This document shows, piece after piece, positions 7,374 to 15,699 of a stretch of 64,000 nt of DNA. Under the pieces are notes generated by a model. That model did no database searches, was not told the DNA's origin, and saw only the letters and a program-made list of their open reading frames with translations. Within the stretch, counting starts at the first letter, position 1; every line of letters begins with the position of its first letter. Source of the DNA: Actinomadura madurae (lineage in GTDB: Bacteria > Actinomycetota > Actinomycetes > Streptosporangiales > Streptosporangiaceae); contig NZ_FOVH01000012.1 of NCBI RefSeq assembly GCF_900115095.1, positions 1 to 64,000 of the forward strand. Reading direction: 5' to 3'. The translations under genes were made by a program, and so were the position numbers.

Positions 7374-8071
7374 TCGGGCACCGACTGCCGGATCGCCTTG
7401 TCGACCGCCCGCTGGAACGACGTGACGAGCGACTGGATCATCAGCGGCTTGAGCTTCCCGGCCATCTCCATCAGCCGTTCCCGCTCCTCGGGCGCGCGGC
7501 CGCCCTCCCGGTAGGGGCGGACGACGGTGTCCTGGAAGACCTGCTGGAGCTCGGCGGCCAGCGCGGTCGTGTACCGGTCGACGGTCTCGTGCGAGGCGAC
7601 CAGCGTCTCCAGCGGCATCGGGAGCCGCGCCAGCTCGGCGCTGCTGCTGAGGAGGGCGGGGCTGAGGACCCGCACAGCGCCGTCCGGTAGCGGCTCGACG
7701 ACCCCGAGGGCCTCCAGCCGCTTCAGCGTCTCGTCGTCGAGCGGGTGTCCGACCCGCCGGTCCAGCTCGTCCCGGTCGAGTTCCTCCGGCCGTTCGGGCG
7801 CCCACGGCGACAGCAGCGCCCGCTGCAGCGCCAGGTCCTCCGCGGGCGCGTCCAGCGGAATTTTTTTCAGATGCTTCTCGATCGAGGCGAGCGTCAGCCC
7901 GAGCGATTGCAGTTCCCGGACGAGTTCGAGCCGCGCGAGATGGGCGGGGCCGTAGAGGCCCGTCCGGCCGCGCAGCCTCGGAGGCGGGAGCAGGCCGCGC
8001 CCGGCGTAGAACCGGACGGTGCGGACGGTGACCCCGGCACGCGCCGCCAGTTCGTCGACGGTGAGCTCCAT
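7370..8071 (-). CDS. MerR-family transcriptional regulator
   Basis: 233 residues. An N-terminal winged helix (VDELAARAGVTVRTVRFYAG, RGLLPPPRLRGRTGLYGPAH; residues 4-44), dimerisation helix (LASIEKHLKK), then a long alpha-helical C-terminal region without the metal-binding cysteines of classic MerR. The start is the ATG at 8071. It is divergent from an acyl-CoA dehydrogenase with a palindromic site in the 79-bp gap (8086-8106), so it probably regulates itself and the dehydrogenase, perhaps in response to a fatty acyl-CoA. The ligand is not deducible. Confidence 0.88.
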   Translation of the reverse strand: MELTVDELAARAGVTVRTVRFYAGRGLLPPPRLRGRTGLYGPAHLARLELVRELQSLGLTLASIEKHLKKIPLDAPAEDLALQRALLSPWAPERPEELDRDELDRRVGHPLDDETLKRLEALGVVEPLPDGAVRVLSPALLSSSAELARLPMPLETLVASHETVDRYTTALAAELQQVFQDTVVRPYREGGRAPEERERLMEMAGKLKPLMIQSLVTSFQRAVDKAIRQSVPD

Positions 8072-8085
8072 CCCGCCTCCCTCTA

Positions 8086-8106
8086 TGTGACAGCATCAGT
8101 GTTACA
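8086..8106. promoter_or_regulatory. Probable MerR operator, TGTGACA-N7-TGTTACA
   Basis: Two TGTNACA units with a 7-bp spacer (TGTGACA 8086-8092, TGTTACA 8100-8106) lie in the divergent gap between merR and the acyl-CoA dehydrogenase. Each unit is itself symmetric around its centre. Position and symmetry suit a shared MerR-type operator; binding is inferred. Confidence 0.55.
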
Positions 8107-8150
8107 TTAATCGTGTATCAGCAGCCACTTACGCCGAGGGAGACCGCCGG

Positions 8151-9293
8151 ATGGGACGGGACATCTACACCGAGGAGCACGAGGCCTTCCGCGACATGGT
8201 GCGCTCCTTCATCGCCAAGGAGGCCGCGCCCTTCCACGAGCAGTGGGAGAAGGACGGCATCGTCTCCCGCGAGGTGTGGCTGGCGGCGGGACGCGCGGGC
8301 CTGCTCGGCATCGACATGCCGGAGGAGTTCGGAGGCGGCGGCGACCCCGACTACCGCTACTACGTGATCCTCAACGAGGAACTGGCGAAGGCCGGCATCC
8401 ACGGCCCCGGCTTCGCCGTCCACAACGACATCAACGGCGGGTACCTGCGGCAGTTGTGCAGCGCCGAGCAGAAGCAGCGCTGGTTCCCCGGCTACTGCTC
8501 CGGCGAGATCATCACCGCGATCGCGATGACCGAGCCCGCCGCCGGCTCCGACCTCCAGGGCATCAAGACCACCGCGGTCAAGGACGGCGACCACTACGTC
8601 CTCAACGGCTCGAAGACCTTCATCTCCAACGGCATCCTCGCCGACCTGGTCATCGTGGTCGCCAAGACCGACCCGTCCGCCGGTGCGAAGGGCGTCAGCC
8701 TCCTCGTCGTCGAGCGCGGCATGGACGGCTTCGAGCGCGGCCGCAACCTCGACAAGGTCGGCATGCACGCCCAGGACACCGCCGAGCTGTTCTTCGACAA
8801 CGTCCGCGTCCCCGAGGAGAACCTCCTCGGCGAGGAGGGCATGGGCTTCATCTACCTGATGACGAACCTCGCCCGCGAGCGCCTGTCCATCGGCGCCACC
8901 GCGATGGCCGCCGCCGAGGACGCCTTCGAGCGGACCCTCGACTACTGCAAGACCCGCGAGGCGTTCGGCCGTCCCATCGGCAAGTTCCAGCACAACCGCT
9001 TCACGCTCGCCGAGATGAAGACGGAGCTGACCATCGCCCGCTCCTTCACCGACGAGTGCATCCTCAAGGAGAGCGAGGGCGAGCTGACCGCGGACGAGGC
9101 CGCGATGCTCAAGTGGTGGAACACCGAGCTGCTCAAGCGCGTCGTCGACCGCTGCGTCCAACTCCACGGCGGCTACGGCTACATGACCGAATACCCCATC
9201 GCCAAGGCCTACCAGGACGTCCGCATCCAAACCATCTTCGGCGGCACCACGGAAATCATGAAGGAGATCATCGGCCGCTCCCTCGGCGTCTGA
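8151..9293 (+). CDS. Acyl-CoA dehydrogenase, long-chain/isovaleryl-type active site
   Basis: 380-residue FAD flavoprotein that desaturates acyl-CoA at the alpha-beta position. It contains AIAMTEPAAGSDLQGIKT (FAD/substrate loop), NGSKTFISNG, FGRPIGKFQ, LHGGYGYMTEYP and RIQTIFGGTTEIM. The classical C-terminal glutamate position (YEGT in medium-chain enzymes) is glycine here (FGGT), whereas helix G has LARERLSIG. That glutamate is the catalytic base in long-chain and isovaleryl-CoA dehydrogenases, so the enzyme is assigned to that branch. It is a single gene divergent from a MerR regulator. Confidence 0.92.
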   Translation: MGRDIYTEEHEAFRDMVRSFIAKEAAPFHEQWEKDGIVSREVWLAAGRAGLLGIDMPEEFGGGGDPDYRYYVILNEELAKAGIHGPGFAVHNDINGGYLRQLCSAEQKQRWFPGYCSGEIITAIAMTEPAAGSDLQGIKTTAVKDGDHYVLNGSKTFISNGILADLVIVVAKTDPSAGAKGVSLLVVERGMDGFERGRNLDKVGMHAQDTAELFFDNVRVPEENLLGEEGMGFIYLMTNLARERLSIGATAMAAAEDAFERTLDYCKTREAFGRPIGKFQHNRFTLAEMKTELTIARSFTDECILKESEGELTADEAAMLKWWNTELLKRVVDRCVQLHGGYGYMTEYPIAKAYQDVRIQTIFGGTTEIMKEIIGRSLGV

Positions 9294-9360
9294 CGTATAA
9301 GGCGGGGGTTAGCGTTCGTGCTCACCGCCGTGAAACCTCGTGGGCGCCACGTTGGGGGGC

Positions 9361-10059
9361 GTGGATACGCATGAGGAAGTGGTCGTGCGGCTTGGTGCCG
9401 TGCGGAAGGATTACGGGAGCGTCGCCGCGCTGGACGGGGTGACGCTGGAGGTCCGGCGCGGCGAGGCCGTCGCGGTGATGGGCCCCTCGGGCAGCGGGAA
9501 GTCGACGCTGCTGAACATGGTCGCGGGGCTGGACCGGCCGACGTCCGGGCTGGTGGCGGTGGACGGCCGGGAGCTCACCGGCATGGGCGAGGCGGCGCTG
9601 GCCCGGTTCCGCCGGCGGCGGGTCGGGATGGTGTTCCAGTTCTTCCACCTGCTCGATGACCTGCCCGCGCTGGAGAACGTCGCGCTGGCCGGGCGCCTGG
9701 CCGGCCTTCCGGCGCGCAAGGCGCGGGCGAGGGCGCTGGAGCTGCTGGACGAGCTCGGCATCGCGGCGCGGCGGGACGCCTACCCGGCGGTGCTGAGCGG
9801 CGGCGAGCGGCAGCGGGTCGGGGTGGCGCGGGCGCTGATGAACCGTCCGGCGCTGCTGCTCGCGGACGAGCCGACCGGGGCCCTCGACAGCGCCACCGGC
9901 GAGCAGGTGATCGACCTGCTGCTCGACCTCAACGGGAGGGGCCAGACGGTCCTGCTGGTCACCCATGACCAGGCGCTGGCCGCCCGGTGCGCCACCCGGA
10001 TCGTCGATTTCGTGGACGGGCGGATCGTCCGGGAGACGGCGCAGGAGCGCGTCCGATGA
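9361..10059 (+). CDS. ABC transporter ATP-binding protein (MacB/LolD type)
   Basis: 232 residues. Walker A MGPSGSGKST (about 40-49), Q-loop MVFQFFHLL, signature LSGGERQRVGVARAL, Walker B LLLADEPTGALDS, H-loop VTHD. The LolD/MacB-type FF.L.D.PALENV Q-loop region predicts a partner FtsX-like permease, which is the next gene (ATGA overlap). The GTG at 9361 is preferred over 9340 because GGGGGG lies just before it and it fits family length. The pair is probably an exporter or envelope-acting mechanotransmission system; see the neighbouring two-component genes. Confidence 0.92.
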   Translation: MDTHEEVVVRLGAVRKDYGSVAALDGVTLEVRRGEAVAVMGPSGSGKSTLLNMVAGLDRPTSGLVAVDGRELTGMGEAALARFRRRRVGMVFQFFHLLDDLPALENVALAGRLAGLPARKARARALELLDELGIAARRDAYPAVLSGGERQRVGVARALMNRPALLLADEPTGALDSATGEQVIDLLLDLNGRGQTVLLVTHDQALAARCATRIVDFVDGRIVRETAQERVR

Positions 10060-12320
10060 GCGCGGTGTGGGCGGCGTCGCGGGCCGGGGTGCGGCGGCGC
10101 GGGGTGCAGACGGTCAGCGTCGCCGTGGTCGTGGCGCTGTCCACGGCGACGCTGGTCTTCGGGCTGGGCCTGCTGTCCGCGTCGACCTCGCTGTTCGACG
10201 ACGCCTTCGAGAAGGCCCGTGGGGCGCACGCGTCGGTGAGCTTCGACGCGTCCAAGGTGTCGGCGGCGCAGGCGGCGGCGACCGCGAAGGCGTCCGGCGT
10301 CACCGCCGCGGCGGGGCCCTTCCAGACGGCCACCCTGGCGCGGACGCGCGGGCCGATCGAGGGGGACGGCGGCCTGCTCGTCGCCGGGCGGGCCAGCCCC
10401 GGCGGGCCGGTCGACCGGCTGACGATCACGTCCGGGCGGTGGGCCGAGAAGGCCGGGGAGATCGTGCTGCGGGGCAACCCCATGGGCCCGCTGAGGCTGG
10501 GGAGCACGGTCTCGGCGGACCTCACCGTCGTCGGGTTCGCCACTTCGGCGACCGACTCGGGGCCCGGCGGCTGGGTGACGCCGGAGCAGATCGGCTCCCT
10601 GCGGCCGGACGGGCTGATGATGGAGTACCGGTTCGCGCGTGCCGGCGACGCGTCCCAGGTTCGTGAGAGCGTGTCCGCGGCGACCGGCGGGCTGCCGACG
10701 CGGGGGTTCGAGTCCTACCTCACCTTCCGGCAGGAGTTCGAGAAGGAGTTCAGGCAGCTGATCCCGTTCGTCACGGTGTTCGGCGCCCTCGCGATGGCCG
10801 TGTCGGTGTTCCTGATCGCGAACGTGGTCGGCGGCGCGGTGATCTCCGGCTACCGGCGCATCGGCGTGATGAAGGCGATCGGCTTCACCCCGGCCCAGGT
10901 GACCGCCGTCTTCGTCATGGCGGTCCTGGCTCCGGCGGTGCTCGGCTGCGCGGTGGGCCTGGTGGCGGGGCACATGCTCGCCGGGAAGATGGCGGCGGAC
11001 CTGGCGTCCGGGTTCGACCTGCCGTCCACCGGAGGCGCCGACCCTGTGCTGGACGTGGCGGCGGGTGCGGGCGTCCTCGCGCTGGTGGTGCTGGTGTCGG
11101 TCCTTCCGGCGCTGCGGGCCGGACGGCTCCCGGCCGTCCAGGCGATCAGCGCCGGGACCGTGTCGCGGCGGGGACGCGGCCGGCGCGCGCAGCGGTGGCT
11201 GGCGCGGACCCGGCTGCCCGCCTCGCTCGGGCTGGGGCTGAGCCTGCCGGTCGCGCGTCCCGCCAGGGCGGCGCTCACGCTCGCGGGGCTCTGCCTCGGC
11301 GTGGCCGCGGTGACGATGGGGACGGGGCTCCAGCAGACCGTCCTCGGCATCCTGACGGCGGACACCGAGGGGCACACGTCCGTCCAGGTGGGGCCGGACC
11401 CGCGCAGCGGGCCGTCCGGCGTGTCCGAGCAGGAGATCTTCGCCGCGGTGCGCGCGCAGCCCGGGACCGCGCACATGATGTCGTCCGGCAACACGGTGGT
11501 GACGGTGCCGGGATCGCCCTCCAAGCTCCACGCCGAGACCTACCGCGGTGACTACCGGGCGTTCCTCGGTGACAACCTCGTCCGCGGGCGCTGGTTCAGC
11601 CGGCCCGGCGAGATCGTTCCGAGCGAGGCGTTCATGCGGCTCAATCATCTGGACGTCGGCGACGACCTGACCCTGCGGGTGGACGAGAAGCAGGTCACGG
11701 TGCGCATCGTGGGCGCGTTCTCCCACGATGACGCCAAGAGGCTGATGCTGGACGCGGCGAGCCTTCCCGCCACCGGGGACGAGGTCCGGCCGGTCTCGGT
11801 GATCGTGAAGCCGGGGACGGACCCGGCGGCCTACGCCGCGCGGATCAACGCGGGCGGCGGGCTGTACGCCGAGGTCAGCGAGTCCGACCTCGGCGGGAGT
11901 GCGATCTTCAGCGGCCTCTTCCTGCTGTTCTCACTGATCATCTGCACGACCGCGGCGCTCGGGGTGCTGAACAGCGTGGTGCTCAGCGCCCGGGAGCGCG
12001 CCCGCGACCTCGGCGTGCTCAAGGCGATCGGGATGTCGCCGCGGCAGGTGGTGCTGATGATGGTGACGTCCATGGCCGCGCTCGGGGCCGCCGCCGGCGC
12101 CGCCGGGGTTCCGCTCGGCGTGCTCGCCCACCACGGCGTCGTGGAGCTGACCGGCGAGCTGCTCGGCAGCGGGATGGCCGCGTCGTGGATCCACGTCTAC
12201 TCGTGGTCACTGCTGGCTTCGCTCGCCTGCGCCGGGCCGGTCGTCGCCGTCCTCGGCGCCTGGCCGCCCGCCGGACGGGCCGCCGCGACCCGCACCGCCG
12301 CGGTGCTGCGCAGCGAATGA
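10056..12320 (+). CDS. FtsX-like ABC transporter permease (two-FtsX-domain type)
   Basis: 754 residues. The N-terminal helix (about 20-43) is followed by a large extracytoplasmic domain, then an FtsX core of three helices (about 230-370: FVTVFGALAMAVSVFLIANV, YRRIGVMKAIGFTPAQV). A second TM helix starts a second extracytoplasmic domain, and a second FtsX core follows (about 620-740: LFLLFSLIICTTAALGVLNS, ARDLGVLKAIGMSPRQV). The duplicated MKAIGFTP/LKAIGMSP coupling motifs are characteristic. It starts in the stop of its ATPase (ATGA). Its 3' 114 nt overlap, tail to tail, the histidine kinase reading frame. The substrate is unknown; lipoprotein, peptide or antibiotic-type cargo are family possibilities. 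Confidence 0.9.
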   Translation: MSAVWAASRAGVRRRGVQTVSVAVVVALSTATLVFGLGLLSASTSLFDDAFEKARGAHASVSFDASKVSAAQAAATAKASGVTAAAGPFQTATLARTRGPIEGDGGLLVAGRASPGGPVDRLTITSGRWAEKAGEIVLRGNPMGPLRLGSTVSADLTVVGFATSATDSGPGGWVTPEQIGSLRPDGLMMEYRFARAGDASQVRESVSAATGGLPTRGFESYLTFRQEFEKEFRQLIPFVTVFGALAMAVSVFLIANVVGGAVISGYRRIGVMKAIGFTPAQVTAVFVMAVLAPAVLGCAVGLVAGHMLAGKMAADLASGFDLPSTGGADPVLDVAAGAGVLALVVLVSVLPALRAGRLPAVQAISAGTVSRRGRGRRAQRWLARTRLPASLGLGLSLPVARPARAALTLAGLCLGVAAVTMGTGLQQTVLGILTADTEGHTSVQVGPDPRSGPSGVSEQEIFAAVRAQPGTAHMMSSGNTVVTVPGSPSKLHAETYRGDYRAFLGDNLVRGRWFSRPGEIVPSEAFMRLNHLDVGDDLTLRVDEKQVTVRIVGAFSHDDAKRLMLDAASLPATGDEVRPVSVIVKPGTDPAAYAARINAGGGLYAEVSESDLGGSAIFSGLFLLFSLIICTTAALGVLNSVVLSARERARDLGVLKAIGMSPRQVVLMMVTSMAALGAAAGAAGVPLGVLAHHGVVELTGELLGSGMAASWIHVYSWSLLASLACAGPVVAVLGAWPPAGRAAATRTAAVLRSE

Positions 12321-13445
12321 GGGCGCCGTGAAGGCCACGGCCACCGTCAGCCCGCCGCGGGGGTTGGCCGTGGCCTCCACGGCGAAGCCGTGCGCGGCGG
12401 CGATGGCGGCGACGATCGACAGGCCGAGACCCGCCCCCTCGGCCGATCCCGTCCGGTCGGCGTGCAGCCTCCGGAACGGCTCGAACAGCCCGTCCACCTG
12501 GTCGGCGGTGATCTCCGGGCCGGTGTTGCGGACGACCAGCCCGCCGCTCGACAGCTCGACCCGGACGTCCCCGCCGGGATGGTTGTGCAGGACCGCGTTC
12601 CGCACCAGGTTGGCGGCCATCCGGGTGAGGAGGACCTCGTCGCCGGAGACCGTGACCTGCTGGAGGGCGGTGCTGACGGTGACACCGCCGGTCTTCGCGA
12701 GCGCCGCGCCGTCCTCGACGACCTGCCCGACGACGGCTTCGAGGTCCACCGGGGCGCGGGTGTCGAGCCCGCGCTCGCCCTGGGCGAGGACGAGCAGCCC
12801 CTCGATGAGCCGCTCGGACCGCCGGGTGTTGCGCAGCATCTCGGCCCGGATCTCGTCGAGCCTCTCCGGGGAGGGGCCGGCCAGCCCGACCTCGATGGCG
12901 GTCCGCTGGATGGCGAGGGGGGTGCGCAGCTCGTGGGACGCGTTGGCGATGAAGCGGCGCTGGCTGTCGACCGCCTCCTCCAGCCGGTCGAGCATGGCGT
13001 CGAAGGTGTCGGCCAGCTCCTTCACCTCGTCCTGCGGACCGTCCAGCGCGATGCGCTCGTGCAGGGTGGACAGCGACAGGCGGCGGGCGGTGGCGGTGAC
13101 GCGGTGCAGCGGCCGCAGCAGCCGCCCGGTCAGCCACCAGCACACCGCGAACGCCAGCACGGCGATCACCACGATGGCGCCGAGGGTGACGACCTTCTGC
13201 GAGTCGACGAGGCCGTCCTGGAACTCCTCCCGCCCGACGACCCGCCTCGCCTCCGGCGGGGGAGAGGGGCAGGAACCCTCGGCGGCGCCGGGACGGCACT
13301 CGACGGCCTGTGCCACGAAGGGGACGTCCTGCACCCTGTCGTCCACGATCCTCTGCTGGATCCACAGCACGGCGCCGAGCACGCCCAGCGTGATCACGGT
13401 GAAGAGCCCGCCGTAGAGCAGCGTCATCCGCGCCCGGATCGTCAT
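12207..13445 (-). CDS. Sensor histidine kinase
   Basis: 412 residues. TM1 (about 8-29), a short extracytoplasmic loop of about 55 residues, TM2 (about 85-109), HAMP, HisKA with ASHELRTPLAIQ (phospho-acceptor H171), and HATPase with N-box NLVRNAVLHN, VDGLFEPF and GAGLGLSIVAAI. The catalytic domain ends near residue 372; a further low-complexity tail of about 40 residues (GGAGRGGPSGGRPG) is encoded over the end of the ABC permease gene. The ATG at 13445 lies 5 nt after the response-regulator stop. Together with its regulator and the convergent ABC exporter it looks like an envelope-stress or antimicrobial-sensing module. Confidence 0.9.
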   Translation of the reverse strand: MTIRARMTLLYGGLFTVITLGVLGAVLWIQQRIVDDRVQDVPFVAQAVECRPGAAEGSCPSPPPEARRVVGREEFQDGLVDSQKVVTLGAIVVIAVLAFAVCWWLTGRLLRPLHRVTATARRLSLSTLHERIALDGPQDEVKELADTFDAMLDRLEEAVDSQRRFIANASHELRTPLAIQRTAIEVGLAGPSPERLDEIRAEMLRNTRRSERLIEGLLVLAQGERGLDTRAPVDLEAVVGQVVEDGAALAKTGGVTVSTALQQVTVSGDEVLLTRMAANLVRNAVLHNHPGGDVRVELSSGGLVVRNTGPEITADQVDGLFEPFRRLHADRTGSAEGAGLGLSIVAAIAAAHGFAVEATANPRGGLTVAVAFTAPSFAAQHRGGAGRGGPSGGRPGAEDGDDRPGAGERSQQ

Positions 13446-13450
13446 CGGCC

Positions 13451-14104
13451 TCACAGCCGGTACCCGCTTCCGGGCACGGTGACGATGACGGGCGGGTCCC
13501 CGAGCTTGGCCCGCAGCTTGCTCATGGTCACCTTCACGACGGTGGTGAACGGGTCGGTGTTCTCGTCCCACGCCCGTTCCAGCAGGTTCTCGGTGCTGAC
13601 GACCGTGCCGCGCGCCTGCATGAGAACCTCCAGCACCGCGTACTCCTTGCGGGAGAGCGGCAGGTAGCGCCCATCGCGGAACGCCTGCCGCCGCGCCGTG
13701 TCGAGGGTGAGGCCGCCGTGCTCCAGGACGGGCGGCAGCGGCGGCGCGTTCCGGCGGGCCAGCGCGTTGACCCGCGCCACCAGCTCGTCGAACGCGAACG
13801 GCTTGGCCAGGTAGTCGTCCGCCCCCAGGTTCAGGCCGTCGACCCGCTCGTGCACGGCCCCGGACGCGGTGAGCATCAGGATGCGCACCGGCTCCCCGCT
13901 CCGCGCCAGCTCGCGGCAGATGTCGTCCCCGTGCACCCCGGGCAGGTCCCGGTCCAGCACGAGGACGTCGTAGTCGTTGACCGCGAGCCGCTCCAGCGCG
14001 CCGTCCCCGTCGTAGGCGACGTCGACCGCCATCGCCCGCTCGCGCAGCCCTTCCGCCACCAGATCGGCGAGGAACCGCTCGTCCTCGACCACCAGAACCC
14101 GCAT
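13451..14104 (-). CDS. OmpR-family response regulator
   Basis: 217 residues. Receiver domain with VVEDE acidic pocket, phosphorylatable D51 in VLDRDLPG, switch MLTASG and lysine in YLAKPF; then an OmpR/PhoB winged helix (LPLSRKEYAVLEVLMQ, VVKVTMSKLRAKLGDPPVI, TVPGSGYRL). ATG 14104 begins MRVLVVEDE. It is the first gene of a two-gene operon with the downstream kinase; a likely target is the adjacent ABC exporter. Confidence 0.93.
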   Translation of the reverse strand: MRVLVVEDERFLADLVAEGLRERAMAVDVAYDGDGALERLAVNDYDVLVLDRDLPGVHGDDICRELARSGEPVRILMLTASGAVHERVDGLNLGADDYLAKPFAFDELVARVNALARRNAPPLPPVLEHGGLTLDTARRQAFRDGRYLPLSRKEYAVLEVLMQARGTVVSTENLLERAWDENTDPFTTVVKVTMSKLRAKLGDPPVIVTVPGSGYRL

Positions 14105-14196
14105 CCCCTCATTGCCGCAGAACGCCCATAAGCCGGCGGTTAACGCCGCTCCCGCACACGATCGGCGAATAAGATCATCCCGGCGGAGGGAGCCGC

Positions 14197-14676
14197 GTGA
14201 ACGGAGCCAACGAGTGGGCGCGCCCATTAATGATCAAGCATGTGGAGCGCATGACCGCCGACCTCACGGAGGAGCTGACCGGGCGCGACACCTGGCGGGA
14301 GCTCGGGGGGCCGGCCGTCCTCGACTACGTCGTGAACGCCGACCTGACCCCGCCGCCCGGCCGGCAGATCGCGCACCGGAACCAGGCGTTCGGCAGCCTG
14401 TTCCTCGTGGTGAGCTTCTTCCCGACCGTCAAGTTCCGGAAGATCCGCAAGGAGCTGCTGCCGAACGGCTACCTGGCCCTGCTCGACCCGATCATGCACT
14501 CCTCGGGCTACTCGTCCGGCGCGGTCGACCTGGCCCACTGGATGCTGCTCAGGGACCCGGGGAACATGTCGGTCACCCTGACCTACCTGCCCGCGGGACA
14601 GGCGACGATCCCGCTGCTGCCCTGGGACCTGCTGTCCTCAGAGGAACGCCGCAAGGTCGACCAGCACATCTTCTGA
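14197..14676 (+). CDS. Uncharacterised 159-residue protein
   Basis: I do not recognise the family. GTG 14197 is preceded by GGAGGGA at good spacing, supporting a real gene. The protein is soluble-looking, with a central hydrophobic strand-rich stretch (FGSLFLVVSFFPTVKFRKI), a PNGYLALLDPIMHSSGYSSG segment, and an acidic C-terminus (PWDLLSSEERRKVDQHIF). No signal peptide or cysteine is present. It stands alone between a divergent response-regulator operon and a VOC-family gene. Confidence 0.6.
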   Translation: MNGANEWARPLMIKHVERMTADLTEELTGRDTWRELGGPAVLDYVVNADLTPPPGRQIAHRNQAFGSLFLVVSFFPTVKFRKIRKELLPNGYLALLDPIMHSSGYSSGAVDLAHWMLLRDPGNMSVTLTYLPAGQATIPLLPWDLLSSEERRKVDQHIF

Positions 14677-14806
14677 CCGCCTCCGCGGCCCCTCCGGCGG
14701 CCAAAGGGCTCCCCTGACTTGTCCACGACGACGCCATCCCGGGCGCCGGCCCGGCCTCGCGGTGGGACGATTGGTCCCGCCGGACACCCTTGCCGAAAGG
14801 ACCGCC

Positions 14807-15181
14807 GTGGACTTCAAGCTGGAACTCGTCAACGTCCCCGTCTCGGACGTCGACCGCGCCAAGGCCTTCTACGTCGACAAGGCCGGGTTCGACCTCGACC
14901 ACGACCACAAGGTGAACGAGGAGATCCGGTTCGTCCAGCTGACGCCGCCCGGGTCGGCCTGCTCGATCTCCATCGGCACCGGCCTCGGCACCGAGACGGC
15001 CCCCGGTTCCGTCCAGGGCCTGCAACTGGTCGTCGAGGACGCCGACGCCGCCCGCGCCGAGCTGGCCGCCCGGGGCGTCGACGTCAGCGAGGTCCAGGAG
15101 TTCCCCTGGGGCCGCTTCGTCTTCTTCCAGGACCCGGACGGGAACGGCTGGAACGTCCAGCAGCCGACCCGCCCGAGCTGA
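14807..15181 (+). CDS. VOC (glyoxalase/bleomycin-resistance) family protein
   Basis: 124 residues forming the paired beta-alpha-beta-beta-beta units of the vicinal-oxygen-chelate fold: FKLELVNVPVSDVDRAKAFY at the N-terminus and VEDADAARAELAARGVDVSE in the second half, ending FFQDPDGNGWNVQQP. Candidate metal ligands include the histidines of LDHDHKVNEE and acidic residues near the C-terminus. GTG 14807 is preceded by GAAAGGA. The substrate cannot be assigned. It faces the convergent AHSA1/ArsR pair; such regulator, AHSA1 and VOC proteins often cluster. Confidence 0.85.
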   Translation: MDFKLELVNVPVSDVDRAKAFYVDKAGFDLDHDHKVNEEIRFVQLTPPGSACSISIGTGLGTETAPGSVQGLQLVVEDADAARAELAARGVDVSEVQEFPWGRFVFFQDPDGNGWNVQQPTRPS

Positions 15182-15190
15182 CGGCGGGGG

Positions 15191-15232
15191 TCAGGTGAGG
15201 GCGGCGACGCCCTCGGTGAGGGCGATCTTCAT
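15191..15232 (-). other. 13-residue coupled ORF, possible remnant of a third operon gene
   Basis: ATG at 15232 overlaps the AHSA1 stop (ATGA) and has a good Shine-Dalgarno (GGAGGGTG), yet the frame ends after MKIALTEGVAALT. Such a start context suggests translation is or was coupled. It may be the leftover of a deleted downstream gene or a very short peptide. A perfect hairpin (15197-15214) lies within it. Confidence 0.35.
15197..15214. terminator. Possible bidirectional terminator hairpin
   Basis: GAGGGCG-GCGA-CGCCCTC forms a perfect 7-bp stem with a 4-nt loop between the convergent VOC and AHSA1 genes. There is no U-tract. Position between convergent operons favours terminator function. 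Confidence 0.4.
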
Positions 15233-15699
15233 CGGGCACCCTCCGCGAACGCGGCGAGCTGGGCGGCGACCGTGCCCCAGCCGTCGGCGAAGCCGAGCTT
15301 GTCGTGGTGGTCGCGGGATTCCGGGTCGCCGTGCCGGACGACGATCCGGTAGTCGGTGCCGTCCGGGTGGTCGTCCAGCGTGATCGTGGCGGTCATCGGC
15401 ACCGGGGCCGGGTGCGCCGGGCGCCACGTGCTGTCGATCGCGTTGGTGAACACGAGCCGTTCGAGCTCGTCGACGGCGAGGAAGCACGCGTTCATGTGCG
15501 GGACGAACTCGGCGCCGTCGTCGCTCATCCGGGTCACGAACGCACCGCCGGGCCGCAGCTCCAGGCGGTCCACCCGGCAGCGGGCCGGGGCCGGGACCCA
15601 CCACCGCTCCAGCCGGGACGGGTCGGTCCAGGCCCGCCACACGGTGGCGCGCGGTGCGCGGATGATCCGCTCCAGGCCGAGGTCGAGGTCGGGATTCAT
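15229..15699 (-). CDS. AHSA1/SRPBCC-domain protein
   Basis: 156 residues with the activator-of-Hsp90 ATPase homology fold: LERIIRAPRATVWRAWTDPS, LERWWVPAP, RLELRPGGAFVTRM, LVFTNAI, ATITLDDHPDGTDYRIV, HDKLGFADGWGTVAAQLAAF. This helix-grip domain binds hydrophobic ligands. It starts inside the ArsR stop (ATGA). ArsR-AHSA1 pairs are a frequent actinobacterial unit, in which ArsR represses the pair. Confidence 0.9.
   Translation of the reverse strand: MNPDLDLGLERIIRAPRATVWRAWTDPSRLERWWVPAPARCRVDRLELRPGGAFVTRMSDDGAEFVPHMNACFLAVDELERLVFTNAIDSTWRPAHPAPVPMTATITLDDHPDGTDYRIVVRHGDPESRDHHDKLGFADGWGTVAAQLAAFAEGAR

Noticed and set aside
5394..8096. 900-codon open frame on the minus strand
   Set aside because: It is antisense to DUF350, the aminopropyltransferase and part of merR. 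Composition is low-complexity and there is no domain or Shine-Dalgarno.
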